Positions 26,331 to 37,439 of a stretch of DNA of 51,014 nt are shown here, piece after piece. Every line of letters begins with the position of its first letter. Within the stretch, counting starts at the first letter, position 1. Source of the DNA: Verrucomicrobiota bacterium. Its GTDB lineage: Bacteria; Verrucomicrobiota; Verrucomicrobiia; Limisphaerales; UBA9464. Location of the stretch: assembly GCA_947471985.1 (NCBI GenBank), contig CANIZL010000045.1, positions 1-51,014 on the forward strand. The letters run 5' to 3'. A program made the position numbers and the translations under genes. The notes beneath the pieces are model-generated. The model was not told the DNA's origin. It did not search any database and was given only the letters and a program-made list of their open reading frames with translations.

Positions 26331-26864
26331 GCTTTTCCAGGGACTTGCAGGGACTCTGTCACCCAGAACCGACACTCCGCTAACCGTCCCGGAACTCCAC
26401 CCCACCCCTGGTTACAATGCCTGTCCACAACCCTGGCCACGAAAACACCGAAACCTCGGTCAACCGGTGCGCTGTGGCCCAAAAGCGACGCAAATGACGG
26501 TGCCTCCGAATTTGGGCCGCCGCTGCCAAGTGAAGGCAGGCAGCTTACCGGAGCGCGGCGCGGGAACGCTGGGGAACCCTGGAGAAGTGACGTTGGGACG
26601 GATCGGATGATGGGGGCCGAGAGCCAATTTCGCACCAGCGCCGCAATGAAATCGTATATCCACTAGCAGGAGAACAGGTTGCGTGACTCGGTTGGAGTGG
26701 GACAGACACGCTGATCGAGGCGCCCGGGAGCCCGCGGACGGCCGAAGAAGCCATCCCAGCGGCGTCGAAGCGGGCCATGGCGTTCATGCTTTCGCGATGA
26801 TTTGTTCCCAATCCCGGGGTTTACGACCCGGCAAAATCCGGCTACCCCGTAGGTCTGTTCGCTG
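26331..26864. other. 534-base stretch without a recognisable gene
   Basis: Between the tRNA-Leu terminator and the NlpC/P60 gene no frame on either strand shows protein-like composition, known motifs or a plausible start. It contains GGGACT twice close together near 26339-26354 and no integrase fragment or repeat of the tRNA 3' end. It may hold the NlpC promoter or decayed sequence beside a tRNA; nothing specific is supported. Confidence 0.5.
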
Positions 26865-27578
26865 ATGCAACTTTCGCGCTTAACTCTTGTAGCCACGGCC
26901 GCGTTCGCCGTGGCCTCCTCCGGCTGCCGGTCCCGCGCGGTCCAGTCCGACGAAACCAGCACGGGCCTGCCCTATCATCCGCCCGGGGTGGCCCGCTATG
27001 TGGAGACCCCGGACGGGTTCAGCGCGCCTGCACCGGGTGAGCCCCTGACGCAGCGGCGCTACCTGCCGCCCTCGCCGGAACTGGAGTCGCCCAACACCCT
27101 CGGCCGCACCCAACCGCCGACGCGCGGCGGTACCGTGGCCATGGGAACGCCCGGCACGTATCTCCACACCAAGGATCAAACGGCCATTGAACTCGCCATC
27201 CCCCAGAACGAGTGGGTGCAAGCCACCACCAACTGGCGCGGCACACCGTATCGCGACGGGGGCACCAGCCGCGAGGGCGTGGATTGTTCCGGGCTCGTGC
27301 AGCAATTGTACAAGGAGGTCCGCAATCAGGACGTGCCCCGCACCACCGCCGAGCAGTGGGACCGCAGCGTCTCCACCGGCACCGGCCAATTGCAGCCCGG
27401 CGATCTCGTCTTCTTCAATACCCGTCGTATTTTCGGCGACGAAACCACCCACGTGGGCCTCGTGGTCGGCAACCGGGTCTTCGTCCATGCCAGCACCTCG
27501 ATGGGCGTGACCTACGGCTCGCTCGATGACGCCTACTGGAGCAAGCGCTTCACCGGCGCCCGGCGGTTCGACAAGTGA
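26865..27578 (+). CDS. NlpC/P60-family lipoprotein (cell-wall endopeptidase)
   Basis: A 237-residue lipoprotein: signal MQLSRLTLVATAAFAVASSG with lipid-anchored C21, then a Pro-rich linker to about 105 and a C-terminal NlpC/P60 domain (115-235). The catalytic triad is visible as C141 in GVDCSGLVQQLY, H196 in DETTHVGLVVG and a polar third residue near H208 in VFVHAS. Family members cut the D-Glu to diamino-acid bond in peptidoglycan stems. It would act in the periplasm, anchored to a membrane. It has no obvious operon partner; the next gene begins 206 bases later. Confidence 0.9.
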   Translation: MQLSRLTLVATAAFAVASSGCRSRAVQSDETSTGLPYHPPGVARYVETPDGFSAPAPGEPLTQRRYLPPSPELESPNTLGRTQPPTRGGTVAMGTPGTYLHTKDQTAIELAIPQNEWVQATTNWRGTPYRDGGTSREGVDCSGLVQQLYKEVRNQDVPRTTAEQWDRSVSTGTGQLQPGDLVFFNTRRIFGDETTHVGLVVGNRVFVHASTSMGVTYGSLDDAYWSKRFTGARRFDK

Positions 27579-27784
27579 AGTGACGCGGGCCGGGGCGATC
27601 ATCGCTCAGGCTCGTCCGCGGATTGGGGACTCTGACGGGCGGGAATTTCTCCGACGGAAGGGCGGCACCCACCGCTTCCAGCAGCAGCACGCGTGCGGCC
27701 TCCCGCGGGGCGAGCGGCAAACACCCGCACGCGAGGATTGACCCGGGAGCGGGTTCGGGGGTAGCGTGCGGGGCACCGCCGAAG

Positions 27785-28687
27785 ATGAATATCCTCCCAC
27801 TCATTTCCGCGCCCCGCCTCACTCCTCGTTCCTCACCGGCTGCCTCATTGCCGGAAACGCTCCGCTCCGACCGACCGTCGGCTCCCCAGCGCAGCGCACC
27901 CGGTTCCCCCGCCCGAGCCTTCACGCTCATCGAACTGTTGGTGGTGATCGCCATCATCGCCATCCTGGCCGGGCTTTTGCTGCCCGCCCTCGCCAAGGCC
28001 AAGTATTCCGGCATGCGCACCTTCTGCTGGAATAATATCCGGCAGCAATATCTCTCCCAGATCCTCTATGCGGGAGATCACCGCGGCCGCTTTCCCGTCC
28101 ATGAGGACGGTAGCCCGGATTATCACCGACTCGGCGGTCGCACCGACAGCATCGTCAGCTTGATGCGCGGAAAGTATGTTCCCAACACCGCCATCCTCAT
28201 CTGCCCCATCACGCGGAAGTCCTTCGGTCGGCAGTGGCTGAATTATGAGAGCATGGCCAATTTCGCGGATAAATCGACGCGGGACTACGGCGGGTGGGAC
28301 ACCACGGCGGGAAATGTTTATACGCCGTACATGTGGTTCGCGAATTTCACGGCCCAACCCGCCATGCAATTCCTGAATGACGCGGGCAAGGTGGCCCCGG
28401 AGGATCCGTCCACGGAACCGGCCTGGCCGCGCAACGAGGAGGAGTGCGAAAGCCGCCGGGCCTTCATCACGCACCGGGTCAGCGACAGTCCGGGCTCGGC
28501 CCTGTGGGACGTCGGACACCTCGGCAAATTCGGACAGGGTAGCCAAAGCAAACCACTCTGGGCCTGGTCTTCCACACCGGATCAACCCGTGGGTCAAGCC
28601 GACGGTTCCGTCATCACCCGGCCCAAGGCCCAAATCCGACCGCGCGCCAAAGGGGGACCTTCGGCCGACACCATTTACTACTATTAA
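27785..28687 (+). CDS. Prepilin-like secreted protein (type II pseudopilin N-terminus)
   Basis: A 300-residue protein. After a 45-residue polar, Pro/Ser-rich leader comes the prepilin signature [29 protein letters not shown] with Glu at mature position 5. Cleavage would follow Ala rather than Gly, common in verrucomicrobial homologues. The C-terminal domain is of the type found by the dozen in Verrucomicrobia and Planctomycetes (DUF1559-like), with one or two cysteines (FCWNN, ILICPIT). ATG 27785 gives MNILPLI; longer frames upstream look non-coding. It precedes a DapA-family aldolase by 16 bases; any functional link is unclear. Exact role unknown. Confidence 0.75.
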   Translation: MNILPLISAPRLTPRSSPAASLPETLRSDRPSAPQRSAPGSPARAFTLIELLVVIAIIAILAGLLLPALAKAKYSGMRTFCWNNIRQQYLSQILYAGDHRGRFPVHEDGSPDYHRLGGRTDSIVSLMRGKYVPNTAILICPITRKSFGRQWLNYESMANFADKSTRDYGGWDTTAGNVYTPYMWFANFTAQPAMQFLNDAGKVAPEDPSTEPAWPRNEEECESRRAFITHRVSDSPGSALWDVGHLGKFGQGSQSKPLWAWSSTPDQPVGQADGSVITRPKAQIRPRAKGGPSADTIYYY

Positions 28688-28703
28688 TCCGTCCCCATCG
28701 CCC

Positions 28704-29753
28704 ATGTCCTCCTCCGTTCCTGAAATCCGCCGCGCGCTTCTTGGACATCTGTTCCCGGAAGGCGTCCCCAGTCTGTGGTGCCCCCCCATCACCCACTACG
28801 CGCCGGACGGTGGCATCGACGGTCCGCGAATGCAGGCGCACCTTACCCACCTCGCACCCCACGTCGGCGGCCTGCTGGCAGCTGGCTCCACAGGCGACGG
28901 CTGGGAGCTGGATAACGAACGTTATCGCACCGTGGTGCGTCAGGATCTCGACGCAGCAGCGAAACAGGGCTACCGGGTATTGATCGGAGCCCTGCGCCCG
29001 CGCACCGACGAAGTGCAATTGTTAATCGCCTCCTGGGTCCGGGAGTTGGCCGGGCCCGCGGCGGATCAACCGCTCATGGATCGTCTGGCCAGCCAACACG
29101 TGGCGGCCTTCACCATCTGCGGTGCCGTCGGAGCGACCCTGGCCCCGCCCGTGATTGAAGCCGGTCTGGTGGAAATTCTGCAGACCGGTGTTCCCCTCTC
29201 GCTGTACCAGCTGCCCCAGGTTACGGGCTACACGATCGCCCCCGCGGTGCTGGAAACTCTGGCCGCCCGGTTTCCCAATTTTCTGCTGTTCAAGGACACC
29301 TCCGGCGAGGATGCCGTTGCGACAGCGCCGCATCCGCTGCCCGGTGTGCATCTGGTGCGGGGAGCGGAAGGTGACTACTTGCGCTGGTTGGGACTCGCGG
29401 GCGGGCCGTACCACGGATTCCTCCTCAGCTCGGCCAATTGTTTCGCAGCCGCGCTGCATGATCTCATCGAGGCCGCCCGCCATCACCACCTGGCGGTGGC
29501 CCAGGAGCGATCCCGCCAGATCACCTCGGTCATGCAGGGCCTCTTCGGGGTCGTCCAAGGCCTGACCGGCGGCAATGCCTTCGCCAACGCCAACAAGGCG
29601 GCCGACCATTTCCTGGCGTATGGCCCCCGCGGCCGCACCGCCAACCCACCCCGATTCTCCACCGGCGAACCGCTGCCCGGCCCGGTGTTGCAGGCGGCTC
29701 AGCAGGTACTGGCCAGTCACAATCTGCTGCCGCAACGCGGCTATCTCGAATAG
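28704..29753 (+). CDS. Dihydrodipicolinate synthase-family aldolase
   Basis: The 349-residue product is a TIM-barrel Schiff-base aldolase of the DapA/NanA family. GGLLAAGSTGDGWELDNERY corresponds to the substrate-binding GTTGE region, LYQLPQVTGY carries the family Tyr, and LLFKDTSGED carries the Schiff-base Lys. It is about 50 residues longer than DapA, and the GTTGE motif is altered to GSTGD, so lysine synthesis is not the best guess; a keto-acid sugar aldolase or dehydratase is more likely. It converges on the ABC exporter with 13 bases between stops. The frame upstream of ATG 28704 overlaps the prepilin gene and is a shadow. Confidence 0.8.
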   Translation: MSSSVPEIRRALLGHLFPEGVPSLWCPPITHYAPDGGIDGPRMQAHLTHLAPHVGGLLAAGSTGDGWELDNERYRTVVRQDLDAAAKQGYRVLIGALRPRTDEVQLLIASWVRELAGPAADQPLMDRLASQHVAAFTICGAVGATLAPPVIEAGLVEILQTGVPLSLYQLPQVTGYTIAPAVLETLAARFPNFLLFKDTSGEDAVATAPHPLPGVHLVRGAEGDYLRWLGLAGGPYHGFLLSSANCFAAALHDLIEAARHHHLAVAQERSRQITSVMQGLFGVVQGLTGGNAFANANKAADHFLAYGPRGRTANPPRFSTGEPLPGPVLQAAQQVLASHNLLPQRGYLE

Positions 29754-29766
29754 CCCCTGCGCTCAG

Positions 29767-31638
29767 CTACAACCGCGGGGATTCCGTTCCGGTGCCCGCG
29801 TCGGGATCGCTGACCGGCTCCGGCCGCCGAAATTGCAGGGCGGCCAGGCGGCGATAAACGCCACCGTCGCGGGCCTGCAGTTCCTCGTGCGTACCCGATT
29901 CAGCCACCTGTCCGTCCACAATCACCACGATGCAATCCGCGTCCCGCACCGTGGCGAGCCGATGGGCAATGATGAAGGACGTACGGCCTCGCATGAGCTT
30001 TTCCAGCGCGTCCTGAATCAGACGTTCACTTTCGGAATCCAACGCGCTCGTGGCTTCATCGAGGATGAGGATGGCCGGATCCCGGAGAATGGCCCGGGCA
30101 ATGGCCACACGCTGGCGTTGGCCACCGGAGAGCTTGATTCCCCGATCACCCACCAGCGTCTCATAGCCCTGCGGAAACGTGGTGATGAAGTCGTGGGCAT
30201 TGGCCTGTCGCGCGGCCGATTCGATCTCCGCGGTGGAGGCACCGGGCCGACCGTAGGCGATGTTCTCCGCAATGGTGCCGCCGAAGAGCAACACCTCCTG
30301 CGGCACCATCGCAATCTGGGCACGGAGGGCGGATAGCGGATACTCCCGGGCGTCGCGACCGTCGATGAGCATGCGGCCCGCGGAAGGATCGTACAGCCGG
30401 AGCAGCAGGGAGATCAGGGTCGATTTCCCGGCCCCACTGGGACCGACCACGGCGATCCGCTGTCCCGGGGCCGCCACCAGATCGATTCCCCGCAACACCT
30501 CCACGCCGGCGCGCGATGGATAGGTGAAACGCACTCCCTCCAATCGCACCTCGCCGAGGAGACGCGGCAGCGACGGGCCGGCGACCGGGTTCAATTCCAC
30601 CTTCACCTCACCGGGCTCGCGCAGTAATTCGCGGACGCGCTGGGTCGCGCCGATCGCCTTCTGCAATTGACTGTAAAGCTCGGCGAACTGTCCCATCGCC
30701 CCGGCCACAAAGGTCGTGTAGAGAATGAATCGGGTGAGATCGCCGAACGAAATTTCACCGGTCTGCAACAGCCGCGCACCGGACCAGAGGACGAGCACGA
30801 TCGAGCCGAACAATGCGAAAACGATAAACGCAATAAACGCCGCCCGCAGGCGCGCCCCACGCAATGTGGCCGCCAGGAAAACCTCCAGGCCGTGGTGGTA
30901 CCGTTTCAGTTCGTAGTCCTCGTTGGTGAACGCCTTCACGTTGAGGATGCCCTGCAAGGTCTCTTCCACGATCGTCGCCGTCTCGGCCAGACGGTCCTGT
31001 GCATCGCGCGCAATGCGGCGGGTCTTTCGGCCAAACACGACTGCCACCACCGTCAGCACGGGCAGGCTCGCCAACATGACGGCCGTGAGCTTCAGCGAGG
31101 TGGCCGCAATCAGCGCGATGCCACCGGCCAGCAGCGTGGTCTGACGCAGGAATTGCGGCAGAATGGAAATCAGCGTGTCTTCGATCTGGGTCAGATCCGC
31201 CGAGAGTCGACTGGCCAACTCACCCACCCGGCGATTGGCGAAGAAGGTCATCGGCAGCGAAATCAGCCGCGCGTAGGTATCACGGCGCAGATCCACCAAC
31301 CCGCGCTGTCCGACGGTCGCAAAGGACAACGTGTGGAAGTATTGCAGGCCCGATTGGATCGCGAGGATGCCCAACAACAGCAGCGCGGTGCGATCCACCC
31401 CCGTCATTCCGCCTCCCCGGGTCTGCTGTACCGCCGCATCCACCAGGCTCCCGGCCAGGTATGGAAAAGCCAGACTCAGGAGACTGGTGAGAAACAGGGA
31501 GCACAGGGCTGCCCCAAAGCGCAGCCGATACGGGCGAAGATACCGGAACAGGCCCACCGCCTCCCGCAGCGATTCCCGGTCGAGCTTGGCCTTGGGTAGA
31601 TCTATCCCCGCCCGATCGTTCCGAGAGTAACGCGCCAT
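29767..31638 (-). CDS. ABC exporter, fused permease and ATPase (MsbA-like)
   Basis: A 623-residue half-transporter that should act as a dimer in the inner membrane. Residues about 35-325 form the six-helix ABC_membrane domain. The nucleotide-binding domain has Walker A GPSGAGKST (399-407), a Q-loop (VPQEVLLF), signature LSGGQ (503-507), Walker B ILILDE (523-528) and the H-loop HRLATV. Members export lipids, drugs or peptides; the LFRYLRPYRLRF start and a short C-terminal tail fit lipid A/multidrug type exporters. The substrate is unknown. It stands alone, tail-to-tail with the aldolase gene. Confidence 0.92.
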   Translation of the reverse strand: MARYSRNDRAGIDLPKAKLDRESLREAVGLFRYLRPYRLRFGAALCSLFLTSLLSLAFPYLAGSLVDAAVQQTRGGGMTGVDRTALLLLGILAIQSGLQYFHTLSFATVGQRGLVDLRRDTYARLISLPMTFFANRRVGELASRLSADLTQIEDTLISILPQFLRQTTLLAGGIALIAATSLKLTAVMLASLPVLTVVAVVFGRKTRRIARDAQDRLAETATIVEETLQGILNVKAFTNEDYELKRYHHGLEVFLAATLRGARLRAAFIAFIVFALFGSIVLVLWSGARLLQTGEISFGDLTRFILYTTFVAGAMGQFAELYSQLQKAIGATQRVRELLREPGEVKVELNPVAGPSLPRLLGEVRLEGVRFTYPSRAGVEVLRGIDLVAAPGQRIAVVGPSGAGKSTLISLLLRLYDPSAGRMLIDGRDAREYPLSALRAQIAMVPQEVLLFGGTIAENIAYGRPGASTAEIESAARQANAHDFITTFPQGYETLVGDRGIKLSGGQRQRVAIARAILRDPAILILDEATSALDSESERLIQDALEKLMRGRTSFIIAHRLATVRDADCIVVIVDGQVAESGTHEELQARDGGVYRRLAALQFRRPEPVSDPDAGTGTESPRL

Positions 31639-31715
31639 GTGGGCGACAGTGTAGCGCGATAACCCCGCAGTGTCAGGTCGGGGTCCAAAACACAGGCACC
31701 CCGATCACCGGACAC

Positions 31716-33183
<1,468 letters not shown>

Positions 33184-33194
<11 letters not shown>

Positions 33195-35544
33195 AGACAA
33201 ACTCGTTGCTGTTAATGAGCGCGAGGGTGAAATCGGTCCACCGTTCCCGCTCCGGCGCGGCGGGGCCTTGGGCCATAAAATCCTCGGTGATCCGCATTTC
33301 TTCGACCGAGGGCGGTCGCGCATAGCAGCGGAGAAACGCCTCACGGATTCGCGCCGGAGTGGCGGCGGCGCCCCGGCACAGGGAATCAGCGAAGGCCCGG
33401 GCCGCCTGCTGGGCGAACTCGCCGTTGAGCATCACCAAGGCCTGCGGAGCGTGGGTGCTTACCGGTCGCTGCGGACACGGCGTCAGGGAGTCGGGCACAT
33501 CAAAGGCGTCGAACATCGGATAGTGCACATTGCGCTTTCGCAGCACGTAGATCGAACGGCGGAAATGCTCGGTCACGTCCGGTGAAACCGGCCAGAGATC
33601 CACCACTTCCGCCTCAGTGAAGATCAGCGAACGGACTTCCGGTTCGAGTGGCAGACTCACTCCCGGGCCGCCCGGCTTTCGCTGAAGAATTCCCGCCACC
33701 GCGAGCACTGCATCCCGGAACCCCTCGGCCTCCATGCGGCGCGGATTCATCCGCCAGAGATATCGGTTATCCGGATCCCGCGCCAGGCCACTGGACGTCT
33801 CCACGCGGGACGCACGCCGATACGCCTGCGTCGTCACCATCAGGCGGTGTAGCGGTTTGAGGTGCCAACCGTTCTGCAAGAGTTCGCCCGCCAGCCAATC
33901 CAACAACTCGGGATGCGAGGGCCGTTCGCCACGCGTGCCAAAATCCGAGGTCGTCCCGACCAGACCGCGACCGAAATGATGCTGCCAGAGCCGGTTGACG
34001 ATCACCCGGGCGGTGAGCGGGTTATTCGGAGCCGTCAGCCACCGGGCGAGGGCCAACCGACGTCCGGAATGCGTGGGCCCCAACGGAGCCGCGGGCGGCA
34101 CGAAATGCGGCGCCTCTTTCATCCCGGCCAGCAGCACGGCCGGCGGTGCCGGGGCGACCGGACCCAGCTTGTTTTTTACACTGCCCCGCTTTAGCACCCG
34201 CGTCTCCGGCAACGGAGCCTCCGTTTCGGTCATCGACATCGCATGCGCCAGCGGTCGGGGCAGCTGCAACTGCAGTTCGTGGATCTGCCGCTTCAACGAT
34301 TCGCGGGTCGGGTGATCCACCGGACTCTCCGCGACCGCCTCCGCCACTTCCTCCCACGTCACCCGCAACGCAACGCCGATGCCTTCCAGCAGGCGCTCCT
34401 CCTCGGGTGTCCGACGTTCCTTGGGCAGTGCGCGGATCTCCCGTTCCCGGTCGGTGAGCCGACTCTCCTTCACCTTCAGCAACTTCGTACGGTACGGCTC
34501 TTCAAGCTTGGACTTGGCCGCCTCCAACGGCTTGATCCGGGCTTGGATCCCGGCGGTGGCCGCCTCGAATTCCTTTTTCTGCGCCTCGGAAAAGAGGGGA
34601 ATCTCCTTGAGCTCCGTGCCGGCGAAAAACGCCTGAAGTCCGTAGTAGTCCGTCGCCGGGAGCGGATCGAACTTGTGATCATGACACCGGGCGCACCCCA
34701 GCGTCAGTCCGAGGAACACCGATCCAACCGTGGCCGTGGCCGCCGTCAATTCGTCCTGTCGTCGCACCTCGGGATCGATGTTTCCGCCCACGACTTCCCG
34801 CGGACCGCACCGGGCAAAGCCGGCCGCAACCAAGGCCGCCGGATCGCCCGGAGCCGCTTCATCACCGGCGATCTGAAGCGTGACAAAACGATCGTACGGC
34901 AGGTCATCATTGAACGCTTGAACCACCCAATCACGATAGCGCCACGCGTCCGGTCGATCAGCGTCCAGCTCAAAACCATTGGAGTCCGCGTAGTGGGCCA
35001 GATCCAACCAGTGTTGCGCCCAGCGTTCGCCGAAACCCGGTGATGCCAGCAGTCGATCCACGACCTTCTCATAGGCGTCCGGGGTGTTGTCGCGTAAAAA
35101 GTCCGCCAGTTCCGTCGGGGTCGGTGGCAGCCCCGTCAGATCGTACGTGACGCGCCGGAGCAATTCCGTCTTGCCGGCCGGCGCCACCGGCGTCAGCTCG
35201 AGTTCCTCCTGACGGACCCGCAGAAAGGCATCAATGGGATTCTCCGCGCGCCCGGCTTTCCGGAGGTTGGGAACCCGGACCGTTTTCGGCGGCTGAAAGG
35301 CCCAATGCGACACGGACGCGGCCTTGTTGGTCGTCGCCCCAGGCAGCGTCCCGGCCGAAAACGCGAGCAAGGGGGCCCACCAGAGAAATAAAGCCGCCCG
35401 GAGAATTCCACCGATTGAGCGCAAAAAGCTTTGGTCCCCGGCGCTTCGCGAGGTGCAGCGGGGTATCAGCTCGAACGGTGTATCGACTGATCGGAAGGAC
35501 ACGAAACATGCAATCGCATTTCCCGCCGGCTGGTCAATGCCCAT
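33184..35544 (-). CDS. DUF1549/DUF1553 (PSD1-type) secreted protein
   Basis: A 786-residue protein with a hydrophobic segment [15 protein letters not shown] near 51-65 as export signal. DUF1549 (about 95-300) shows [18 protein letters not shown] and [27 protein letters not shown]1553 (about 470-760) shows [34 protein letters not shown] and [26 protein letters not shown] helical charged stretch near 310-430 links them. No CxxCH haem site is seen, unlike variants fused to a planctomycete cytochrome domain. Start uncertain: the ATG at 35544 precedes about 40 unconvincing residues; TTG near 35424 would put the signal at the N-terminus. Confidence 0.88.
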
Positions 35545-35622
35545 CGTCCGCTAAAACCGGGTCTCCCGCCGTCGGGACTGAGACGCTCGGAGCCGTCCGA
35601 TCGGAAGCGCCGACCGGATCGC

Positions 35623-35859
35623 TCAAAAACCCGACCGCCGGATCAACCAAAAAACCAGACCGATGATCCCGATGGAGACCAGGGACATCAGCCACCAGCT
35701 ATCAATGAAATAGGAACCCGCCACCAGGGCGACGCCCCCGAGCAGGGGCAGGGGCTCTTTCTGTTTCCATCCGTAGATCAGGTATCCCGAACCGACGGAG
35801 CCCCAGACCAGGGAGGCCCAGAGAAAGCCTTCGTTGATTTCGGCCAGCATACGCCCCAA
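35623..35859 (-). CDS. Small membrane protein, conserved hypothetical
   Basis: A 78-residue product with three hydrophobic segments: EGFLWASLVWGSVGSGYLIYGWKQK, PLLGGVALVAGSYFI and LMSLVSIGIIGLVFWLIRR. The pattern WGSVGSGYxIYGxKQ...GGxAL...SYFI...SW is one I associate with a widespread family of tiny uncharacterised membrane proteins. Start is ATG 35859 or, three codons on, ATG 35850. No function is assigned. It is separated from the DUF1549 gene by 78 bases. Confidence 0.75.
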   Translation of the reverse strand: MGRMLAEINEGFLWASLVWGSVGSGYLIYGWKQKEPLPLLGGVALVAGSYFIDSWWLMSLVSIGIIGLVFWLIRRSGF

Positions 35860-36073
35860 GCATCGCCCGGACGAACACCCGGAAGCCAGCCTGCTATTTC
35901 AGCAAGTCGGGTCGCGAGAATTGGCTCCGTGATACCACCCCCGGCAAATCGCCGCCTGATGGCACCAACGGGATGGGGCACCGACCAACTTCACCCCTCA
36001 TGATCTCATTGTCTCTACAACCCCACGACAATCCGTTTGCCTAGCGTTCGATCCTCCGGTTGAATCGTCGCGC

Positions 36074-37312
36074 ATGGATTCCAGCGGCGAACGCGAACTT
36101 TCGGAGCCCCTTGCCACTGGCGAGTCGGCGAAGGCTCCGACGCAGGCGGCCGACCTCGAGATCAAGGACGCTCAACTGATCTTCAATGCCGTCTGGAATG
36201 ACCTCCTCGCCGATCCCGGCCGGGAGAACCTGCGCTTCGCCAAGGAGATCATCCTGCTCGGCGGCGCACCGGGTTCCGGCAAAGGGACCAACACCCGCTA
36301 TATCCTCAGTGGCCGCGGACTCACCTGCGATCCCATCGTGGTCAGCGACCTGCTCAACAGCCCCGAAGCCCGCAAAATAAAGGAAAGCGGCGGACTGGTG
36401 GGGGATCGCGAAGTCGTCCGCCTGGTGTTCCGCCGATTGCTCGACCCGATCTACCGCGACGGCGCGGTTCTGGACGGTTTTCCCCGCACCAAGGTGCAGG
36501 TCGAATGCCTCAAACTGCTGGTGCAAAAAATGCAGGAGCTGCGACGGGCCTTCTACGACACACCGCTGCACCACCATTTCCGCCAGCCCATCATTCACGT
36601 GATGGTGTTGTTCGTGGAGGAGAAGGTGAGCATCGAACGACAGCTCAAGCGGGGACGCGAACTTCAGGCCCACAACGAGGAAGTGGCCGCCACCGGTATC
36701 GGGGAAATGAAGGACCTGCGGCCCACCGACCTCGACGTGGCCGCCGCCCGCCGCCGGTACCTCGTCTTCAAAGAACAGACCTGGGAGGCTCTGCAGTCCC
36801 TGAAGCAGACCTTCTTCTACCATTTCGTCAACGCCAACGGACCCGTTGCCGAGGTCGAAGAGAACATCACCAAGGAGCTGGAATATCAAAGCTCCCTCGA
36901 GCTGGATCCCCGCACTTTTGATCGCCTGCGCCACCTGCCCCTGGCCCGCGACATCATCGTGCATGCGCGCCAGGATCTCGTGCGTCGTCTCGACCAGTAC
37001 GAGTTCGAGCACTCGCAGCTCTTCCCCCAGGTGGTGGAATTCATCGATCACCGAATCATGCCGATCGTCATCCGGCACGCCATCTCCGGCGTGGCCACGG
37101 TAAATTCAGAGGAGCAGCTCCTGAACGACCCGCTGGCCCTGGCCATGTTGATCGATGTTTTTTCCGAGCGCGGCTATCACGCGCTGGTGGACCTGCACCG
37201 GATTGAAATTCCCGAACGGGTGGATCTCGCCACCGGGGTGATCACCTGCCGGGAGAAGAAAGTCTTCCGCATCACCATCCGCTTTAAGGGCTCGGAGATC
37301 CGGCGGGGTTGA
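36074..37312 (+). CDS. Nucleoside monophosphate kinase-like protein with large C-terminal domain
   Basis: A 412-residue protein. Residues about 57-260 form an adenylate-kinase-like P-loop domain with LLGGAPGSGKGTNTRYI (P-loop 64-72), DPIVVSDLLNSPEAR, DGFPRTKVQVE (134-144) and RRRYLVFKEQTW. Unlike classical Adk (about 215 residues), it has an N-terminal helical extension of 55 residues and 150 further residues after the kinase core, with LPLARDIIVHARQDLVRRLDQYE and HRIMPIVIRHAISGVATVNSEEQLL. The latter region I do not recognise. It is not an ordinary adk; it may be a kinase with a regulatory domain. It is followed 127 bases later by purC, consistent with nucleotide metabolism, though that is weak evidence. 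Confidence 0.72.
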   Translation: MDSSGERELSEPLATGESAKAPTQAADLEIKDAQLIFNAVWNDLLADPGRENLRFAKEIILLGGAPGSGKGTNTRYILSGRGLTCDPIVVSDLLNSPEARKIKESGGLVGDREVVRLVFRRLLDPIYRDGAVLDGFPRTKVQVECLKLLVQKMQELRRAFYDTPLHHHFRQPIIHVMVLFVEEKVSIERQLKRGRELQAHNEEVAATGIGEMKDLRPTDLDVAAARRRYLVFKEQTWEALQSLKQTFFYHFVNANGPVAEVEENITKELEYQSSLELDPRTFDRLRHLPLARDIIVHARQDLVRRLDQYEFEHSQLFPQVVEFIDHRIMPIVIRHAISGVATVNSEEQLLNDPLALAMLIDVFSERGYHALVDLHRIEIPERVDLATGVITCREKKVFRITIRFKGSEIRRG

Positions 37313-37439
37313 GTTGGCCGGATCCGGTGGGCGCCATCGACTGCGGACAAACGGGCGGCGGGATGGCTGGTTGCCAATTGCCAGGCCGGGCAACAATCCA
37401 CATGACCCCGCACCTTTTGCCCGTTAATCTGCCCGCATC

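Noticed and set aside
26329-26666. Short open frames after tRNA-Leu, considered as an integrase remnant
   Set aside because: No tyrosine-recombinase motifs, no repeat of the tRNA 3' end, and composition is not protein-like.
30667-31599. 310-codon open frame antisense to the ABC exporter
   Set aside because: It is complementary to a strongly supported exporter and has Arg/Gln-rich shadow composition.
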